A stretch of 35,774 nt of DNA from a virus. Under the pieces are notes generated by a model. The model was not told where the DNA came from. It saw nothing but the letters and a program-made list of their open reading frames with translations, and did no database searches. Below are positions 32,116 through 35,774 of the stretch, one piece after another. Position numbers and translations under genes: made by a program. The DNA lies in the IMG/VR virus record IMGVR_UViG_3300035698_000464, positions 1-35,774 of that record; one strand, given 5' to 3'. Within the stretch, counting starts at the first letter, position 1, and each line of letters opens with the position of its first letter.

Positions 32116-32555
32116 TATGAAATAACCACCTCTACTACTCCTACTTGAGGAAGTAATTGTCTTCTTCTATTCTGTAATGAAGGATTTGTGGGTACCATTC
32201 CTATTCCAATATTAGAAATATTAGTTGCATAATTATCTCTAGTATCAATAGAGTTTCTAGTATTAAAAGCAAAATTACCAGGTAAAGTTAAATTAGCTAC
32301 GCCTACCATAGTTCCACCAGAATTAGCTGAAACTGCACCTATTTGTTTAGGTTGTTGAAATCTTTGTGATCTAGGATTTTGTAAAGCAACCGCATCTGCT
32401 TTATGATAAGGTGGATCAATCTGAGGAGACTTAGGTTCATATTCTGTAATATGTACTAATGAGCCATTCCATTCCTTAACCATTTCAGTATACGGAAATG
32501 CCATACCCGATCTATCAGAAATTGTTAATGATCTTCTACCTCTTGCCCAAGACAT
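32115..32555 (-). CDS. Conserved virion-region protein, cysteine-free zinc-ribbon relative
   Basis: A 146-residue protein. The start SWARGRRSLTISDRSGMAFP followed by EMVKEWNGSLVHITEYEPK and SPQIDPP matches a marine-phage family whose other members, as I recall, have Cys residues (C-D-R-C-G-F ... C-x2-C) forming a zinc ribbon. Here the cysteines are replaced (ISDRSG, VHITEYE), so no zinc site remains. The C-terminus is Asn/Arg-rich (PSLQNRRRQLLPQV). It lies between the two adaptor-type genes with TAATG overlaps on both sides. Probably a minor neck or tail component. Confidence 0.55.
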   Translation of the reverse strand: MSWARGRRSLTISDRSGMAFPYTEMVKEWNGSLVHITEYEPKSPQIDPPYHKADAVALQNPRSQRFQQPKQIGAVSANSGGTMVGVANLTLPGNFAFNTRNSIDTRDNYATNISNIGIGMVPTNPSLQNRRRQLLPQVGVVEVVIS

Positions 32556-33250
32556 TATACACCATCTCCATAATAAGTTTGTGGTGAAATATAAACTGAA
32601 GTTCTAGAGCCGTCTTCTCTTAATGCTCTAACCATTTCATCTTCGTAAATTCTATTTAACATTTCTGTTCTTGCTGGAGCTCTTTTTTGAGATAAGAAAT
32701 ATGCAAGACCTGAAGCCATGCAGGGTAAGAATCTAAAAGGTAAATTAGGATCATCTGTATAGGACCCCGCATCCTCGATTCTATTAATAGAATAATATTT
32801 TAATGTTGTATAAGTAGAAGCATCTGGAGTTAAATATAAACTAATAGTTGGTGTTATTTGTCTATCTACAAAATATTGTGAAGGCTGACCTGTTTGATAT
32901 TTATTAGGAATAGCTTGATAAGCTGATCTATCAACTTTAGTTAAAGTTACATCTTGAGTATTTGTATTATTTTGTGCTGTCGGTGTTGTAGAAATATAAG
33001 CTTCTAAAACATCTGAAACGTTTGAAGGTACAGAATATGTTGGTGTACCAGCAACTAATGCAACTTCATTTAATTCTACTTTCCAAAGATGAACACCTCT
33101 ATTACCCCATTCAGAAAATAAAATATTTAAACTTCTTCTAGCAGATTTTAAATCATGTCCACTATTAGATTGAATACCAATTCTCTCATACGCTTCTGAG
33201 ATAACGTCATCAATAGTTAAGTTAAAAGATGTAGTTCCTGATGTAGCCAT
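32555..33250 (-). CDS. Head completion / tail accessory protein (P22 gp4-like)
   Basis: A 231-residue helical protein. FNLTIDDVISEAYERIGIQS and LKSARRSLNILFSEWGNRGV followed by HLWKVEL match the P22 gp4-like tail accessory pattern, including the W...G..LW core. The C-terminal helices (FLPCMASGLAYFLSQKRAPA, then RIYEDEMVRALREDGSR) line the ring. In P22 this protein docks below the portal and closes the head. Portal and capsid genes are expected upstream beyond the window. Assignment is strong at fold level. Confidence 0.75.
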   Translation of the reverse strand: MATSGTTSFNLTIDDVISEAYERIGIQSNSGHDLKSARRSLNILFSEWGNRGVHLWKVELNEVALVAGTPTYSVPSNVSDVLEAYISTTPTAQNNTNTQDVTLTKVDRSAYQAIPNKYQTGQPSQYFVDRQITPTISLYLTPDASTYTTLKYYSINRIEDAGSYTDDPNLPFRFLPCMASGLAYFLSQKRAPARTEMLNRIYEDEMVRALREDGSRTSVYISPQTYYGDGV

Positions 33251-33262
33251 AGATACACCTTA

Positions 33263-34075
33263 TTAAATTAAATCTTTGCTATATTCTGAAACAGTAATAA
33301 ATTCACCATCCATAGCCTTAACCATTTTACCTTTTTTGGCTTTAACTTTATCGTAAATTTTTCCAGGTTGTAATGCTTCATTTTCTAAACCCATACCTGA
33401 AGTTCTAGCTGCACCAAAACCTCTAGTAGATGGTTTGTCCATCATCATACCTTTGTTTGCTTTTTTCATATATCCTCCATGTCTTGCTTTTTTTTGTTCT
33501 GTAGCTTTTTCATACATTGAAACAAGTGGTATTCTTCCATTTGAAGCCATGCCAGTAGCGCCCATAGAAGTTGCTTCACTTTTACCTTTAAATAATTTCT
33601 TAACCATTTTTCTTCCTTTTTTAGTAAGCGCTGCCGCTAGTCCTAAAACTGCTTTTTTTGGTTTCATCATTTTAAAATCATTACCTGAAATTTTACCATC
33701 TCCGTCTCTATCTAATTTTACTTGATTACCTTTTAACATACTTGCTCCTCCTTTATTAAATGTTTTACTAAAACTAATTCCTAAATTTTTTGCCTTACCT
33801 GTTTTTGATCCTTCTACACTAAATGAACTATTTTCACCTTCTTTTGTAAATCCTAAACCTATTGTACTATTTATATTTTGTTTACTTTTTTTAAGGTAAG
33901 GTTTTGAAAGACTTATATTAGCTTTTTTATTTTCTTTTCCTAAAGATAAACTTCCACTAGGTACGGTTGCAAATTCATCATCGCCAATATTTACCCCGCC
34001 ACCAACTGTAGTATTTTTTAAAACACCTTTAACTACATTTTTTAAATGTGTGGGTATGTTTGTTTTTTTCCCCAT
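33263..34075 (-). CDS. Basic virion-region protein with EF-hand-like loop and DGEFI tail
   Basis: A 270-residue, Lys/Gly-rich protein (pI clearly basic by eye). The N-terminal 110 residues contain strands with alternating polar residues (ISLSKPYLKKSKQNINSTIG). The stretch KLDRDGDGKISGNDFKMMK has a classic EF-hand/dockerin-type loop (Asp122, Asp124, Asp126, Lys128, Ser130, Asp133, with Gly127 and Ile129). Short GG motifs (FNKGGASML, ARHGGYMKK) and a final MDGEFITVSEYSKDL, similar to the DGEFV block of the gene at 17066, mark it as a virion protein. Calcium may stabilise it; this is an inference from the motif. Confidence 0.6.
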   Translation of the reverse strand: MGKKTNIPTHLKNVVKGVLKNTTVGGGVNIGDDEFATVPSGSLSLGKENKKANISLSKPYLKKSKQNINSTIGLGFTKEGENSSFSVEGSKTGKAKNLGISFSKTFNKGGASMLKGNQVKLDRDGDGKISGNDFKMMKPKKAVLGLAAALTKKGRKMVKKLFKGKSEATSMGATGMASNGRIPLVSMYEKATEQKKARHGGYMKKANKGMMMDKPSTRGFGAARTSGMGLENEALQPGKIYDKVKAKKGKMVKAMDGEFITVSEYSKDLI

Positions 34076-34449
34076 TATATTAATCCTTTATAATAGTTTG
34101 TTGCAAATCCGCCTTTATTAAAATTTAATTTAACTTTGTCTTCTTGTTTGGTTTCATTTATTGCTCTTTGGTATGCTTTTTTTACACCCTCTTCATATGT
34201 TTTAGAATGAAACTGAGAGTCTTTAGACTTAAGAGCTTTTTTAAATCTTGCTTTAGCTTTAGCTCCTAAAAAATCTACATCAACAATATCTTCAACCTTT
34301 TTTTGTTTATTCATTACTTTACCAGTTTTAGCTTTTTCTGGAAATCCTTTTTTCATATTAGAATAGGATGATTTAGATATAGTAGAGTCAGCTTTAGATC
34401 TAGAGATCCCAAGCTTACGTCTACGGTTAATATTTTCGTACAAACTCAT
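34075..34449 (-). CDS. Small basic virion-region protein (MSLYENI-type)
   Basis: A 124-residue protein starting MSLYENINRRRKLGISRSKA, then TISKSSYSNMKKGFPEKAK. I recall this opening as a frequent short protein in marine phages. It is Lys-rich throughout and ends with LNFNKGGFATNYYKGLI, another GG-containing motif like its neighbours. AAGGA precedes the ATG. It links to the downstream gene by TAATG. It may bind DNA or act in head assembly; unknown. Confidence 0.65.
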   Translation of the reverse strand: MSLYENINRRRKLGISRSKADSTISKSSYSNMKKGFPEKAKTGKVMNKQKKVEDIVDVDFLGAKAKARFKKALKSKDSQFHSKTYEEGVKKAYQRAINETKQEDKVKLNFNKGGFATNYYKGLI

Positions 34450-34558
34450 ACAATTCCTTTTTAGTGGCCACTTTGCTTTATCATATGATTAAAATCATAT
34501 TTTTTAGCCTTTGTTGTTATATAACTTATTGGATTGTATCACTTTTGATCGGTAGATT
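34450..34558. promoter_or_regulatory. Intergenic region with AT-rich palindrome
   Basis: About 110 bases without a gene, upstream of the leftward gene starting at 34449. It contains a perfect inverted repeat ATATGATT-AA-AATCATAT (34483-34500), nearly all A/T. On the minus strand it is not followed by a U run, so it is not an intrinsic terminator for the leftward transcript; it might be an operator or promoter element. On the plus strand T5 follows it, but no rightward gene ends here. TATAAC (minus strand, near 34519-34524) is a weak -10 with no -35. Confidence 0.3.
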
Positions 34559-34708
34559 CTATACCTTAACTTTTTTGTTAACAGGTTTATAGACTTTACC
34601 ATGGGTTTTTTCTACTATCTTTTTAAATTTAGCTCTTTCCCATTTACCCCAACCTCTACCTAAGCCGGGCTCTAATTGTTTTGGTATTTGTGCTCTAGTT
34701 ATTGCCAT
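34559..34708 (-). CDS. Small 49-residue basic protein (MAITRAQIPKQL-type)
   Basis: A short frame beginning MAITRAQIPKQLEPGLGRGW and continuing GKWERAKFKKIVEKTHGKVY to end KKVKV. Its ATG directly follows the endolysin stop (TAAATG). I recall openings like MAITRxQIxxQL as recurring micro-proteins in marine phage genomes near structural genes, which supports it. Strongly basic with a Gly-rich hinge; role unknown. Confidence 0.65.
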   Translation of the reverse strand: MAITRAQIPKQLEPGLGRGWGKWERAKFKKIVEKTHGKVYKPVNKKVKV

Positions 34709-35194
34709 TTAATTTGAAACCTTTCCGTCTTTCCATTCCATATCAGGTAAGCCTTCACTATATTTTTTACCATCAAAGGTTAGTACTTGTTTTCTGTTTG
34801 AACCAGATTCGTGATAACTAATATGTATCCACCCCCCTGCCGGATCGTCTTTATCAAAATACTCCATAATCAATTGATCAAAATCCACGTTATTTTGTAG
34901 CCAGTAAGCAGTCTTAATGTTTGGTACCCCAAAAATTTCTAGGTCGCAAGCTTGTCCTAGTGCATGCTGCGATGTTTTTTTGCTACCAATCGCTTCACAC
35001 AACGCCTCTGAACGGTATCCGCTGGTTATCGTAACAGGTTTGTCAAAGTGTGCACGTAAAGGTTCTAAAACTTTATAGCATAAGTCACCTAAATTTTTAA
35101 TCTCTCCAGGTCCTGGAGTATTATCAATTGCCTTACGTTGAGCTACCATGGAAGCGGTCATCTCTTTTAAAGTGAAGTGTTTACTAAGTTGCAT
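34709..35194 (-). CDS. Endolysin, M15-type D-Ala-D-Ala peptidase domain
   Basis: A 161-residue lysis enzyme. Peptidase M15_3 pattern: TITSGYRSEALCEAIGS, then KTSQHALGQACDLEIF (zinc ligands His77 and Asp84) and GGWIHISYHESG (third ligand His124). It cleaves the peptide part of peptidoglycan and has no signal peptide, so it needs a holin or similar. It is followed upstream by the one-helix membrane protein at 35200, a holin candidate. All zinc ligands are intact. Confidence 0.85.
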   Translation of the reverse strand: MQLSKHFTLKEMTASMVAQRKAIDNTPGPGEIKNLGDLCYKVLEPLRAHFDKPVTITSGYRSEALCEAIGSKKTSQHALGQACDLEIFGVPNIKTAYWLQNNVDFDQLIMEYFDKDDPAGGWIHISYHESGSNRKQVLTFDGKKYSEGLPDMEWKDGKVSN

Positions 35195-35199
35195 AATAT

Positions 35200-35388
35200 T
35201 TATTTACCTCTAACAGAATCAATGAAATTGTACACTCTTCCAAATTGTTTATCAATAGACATCAAGTCAGACTGAATCATGGTTACTATTAATTGGAGTT
35301 CAATTAATGTTACAAGTGTCCATGTAGCTAATCCCATTAGGATTGTACCAAGTAATGCAATTAATGCTGTGTTAGTTTTTCTACTCAT
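35200..35388 (-). CDS. Small one-helix membrane protein, holin/spanin candidate
   Basis: A 62-residue protein from the ATG at 35388, overlapping the upstream stop by 8 bases; a longer version starts at 35409 and neither start has a good ribosome site, so the choice is uncertain. One membrane segment (TALIALLGTILMGLATWTLV region, about residues 6-33) is followed by a helical, charged tail (MIQSDLMSIDKQFGRVYNFI). Its place directly before the endolysin suggests a role in lysis. The other small membrane gene at 12031 is an alternative holin-related gene. Confidence 0.55.
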   Translation of the reverse strand: MSRKTNTALIALLGTILMGLATWTLVTLIELQLIVTMIQSDLMSIDKQFGRVYNFIDSVRGK

Positions 35389-35774
35389 TTGTTGGTACCG
35401 GTAATTCATCTGTTAAATATTTAGGTATTTTTAATTTTTTCTTTGTAGGATCTTCTCCCATATAATTACCTGGATTTTTCTCCATATACTCTTTTTTTAA
35501 ATTTTCCCAATGGTTTCCTTCATCTTTTTTATTAAGAGCTTCTTCATTAACTGATACGATACCCTTACATTTTAAGGCCAAGGATCTAAAGTTTTCATTA
35601 TACAGATAGCTAGGATTAGCATTAACTTTATTACAATGTTTTAATAATTCTAATTGTTGTTTTAATCTAAAATTTTCTGTTCTTATTCTATTTTGTGAGT
35701 CACAATTTTTCTTAGACAGACCTAAATTTTTTCTAAATGATAATCTTAGTTCGTGTCTATCATTATCATAATCA
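35381..35774 (-). CDS. Hypothetical protein, 5' end cut by window edge
   Basis: The frame ending at 35381 is open all the way to the right edge, about 130 codons, with no good ATG inside; only a TTG at 35581 could start a short form, so a truncated larger gene is more likely. The visible N-terminal part is helical and charged (FRKNLGLSKKNCDSQNRIRT then ENFRLKQQLELLKHC). The C-terminal part is Lys/Glu/Pro-rich, ending PKYLTDELPVPTNE. I do not recognise it. It overlaps the membrane-protein gene by 8 bases. Confidence 0.6.
   Translation of the reverse strand, partial: DYDNDRHELRLSFRKNLGLSKKNCDSQNRIRTENFRLKQQLELLKHCNKVNANPSYLYNENFRSLALKCKGIVSVNEEALNKKDEGNHWENLKKEYMEKNPGNYMGEDPTKKKLKIPKYLTDELPVPTNE

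Overview
The window is most of an AT-rich tailed-phage genome. It is best explained as a marine podovirus-like phage of the kind found in pelagiphage and uncultured marine phage assemblies. The evidence is a family A DNA polymerase, P22 gp4-like head-tail joining proteins, a set of Gly/Ala-rich putative ejection proteins, small conserved proteins I recall from marine phages, and low GC. A SAR11-like or other AT-rich bacterial host is an inference; no host gene is present. Terminase, portal, major capsid, RNA polymerase and integrase are not seen and may lie beyond the edges. No tRNA, rRNA or CRISPR array was seen.

Almost everything is read leftward (minus strand). Going from the right edge: an edge-truncated gene, a one-helix membrane protein and an M15-type endolysin (about 34.7-35.8 kb); small basic virion-region proteins, one with an EF-hand-like loop (33.3-34.7 kb); two adaptor-type proteins and small structural proteins (30.9-33.3 kb); a 12-unit repeat protein and a tail fibre with a Gly-rich tip (28.1-30.9 kb). 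Then comes an accessory block (22.8-27.6 kb) with one sulfotransferase and seven consecutive double-stranded beta-helix genes, six of which look like 2OG-Fe(II) oxygenases. It is followed by a tail nozzle-like protein and small proteins (19.8-22.7 kb), two glycosyltransferases (18.0-19.8 kb), and five probable internal/ejection virion proteins (12.2-18.0 kb).

Replication and recombination genes follow: a PD-(D/E)XK nuclease, a rightward SNF2-like helicase (9.9-11.3 kb), then leftward a conserved unknown, a possible ssDNA-binding protein, an archaeo-eukaryotic-type primase, a UvrD-like helicase, a DUF3310 protein and DNA polymerase A. A LAGLIDADG homing endonuclease ORF sits in frame directly after the polymerase stop codon. 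The left end has four small rightward genes, two encoding Cys-containing exported-looking proteins, and a leftward run of small genes.

The standout is the 22.8-27.6 kb cassette between tail genes. With the two glycosyltransferases it suggests a phage-encoded pathway that modifies virion proteins or host surface glycans. The neighbouring Gly/Pro-rich tail-fibre tip is a plausible but unproven hydroxylation substrate.
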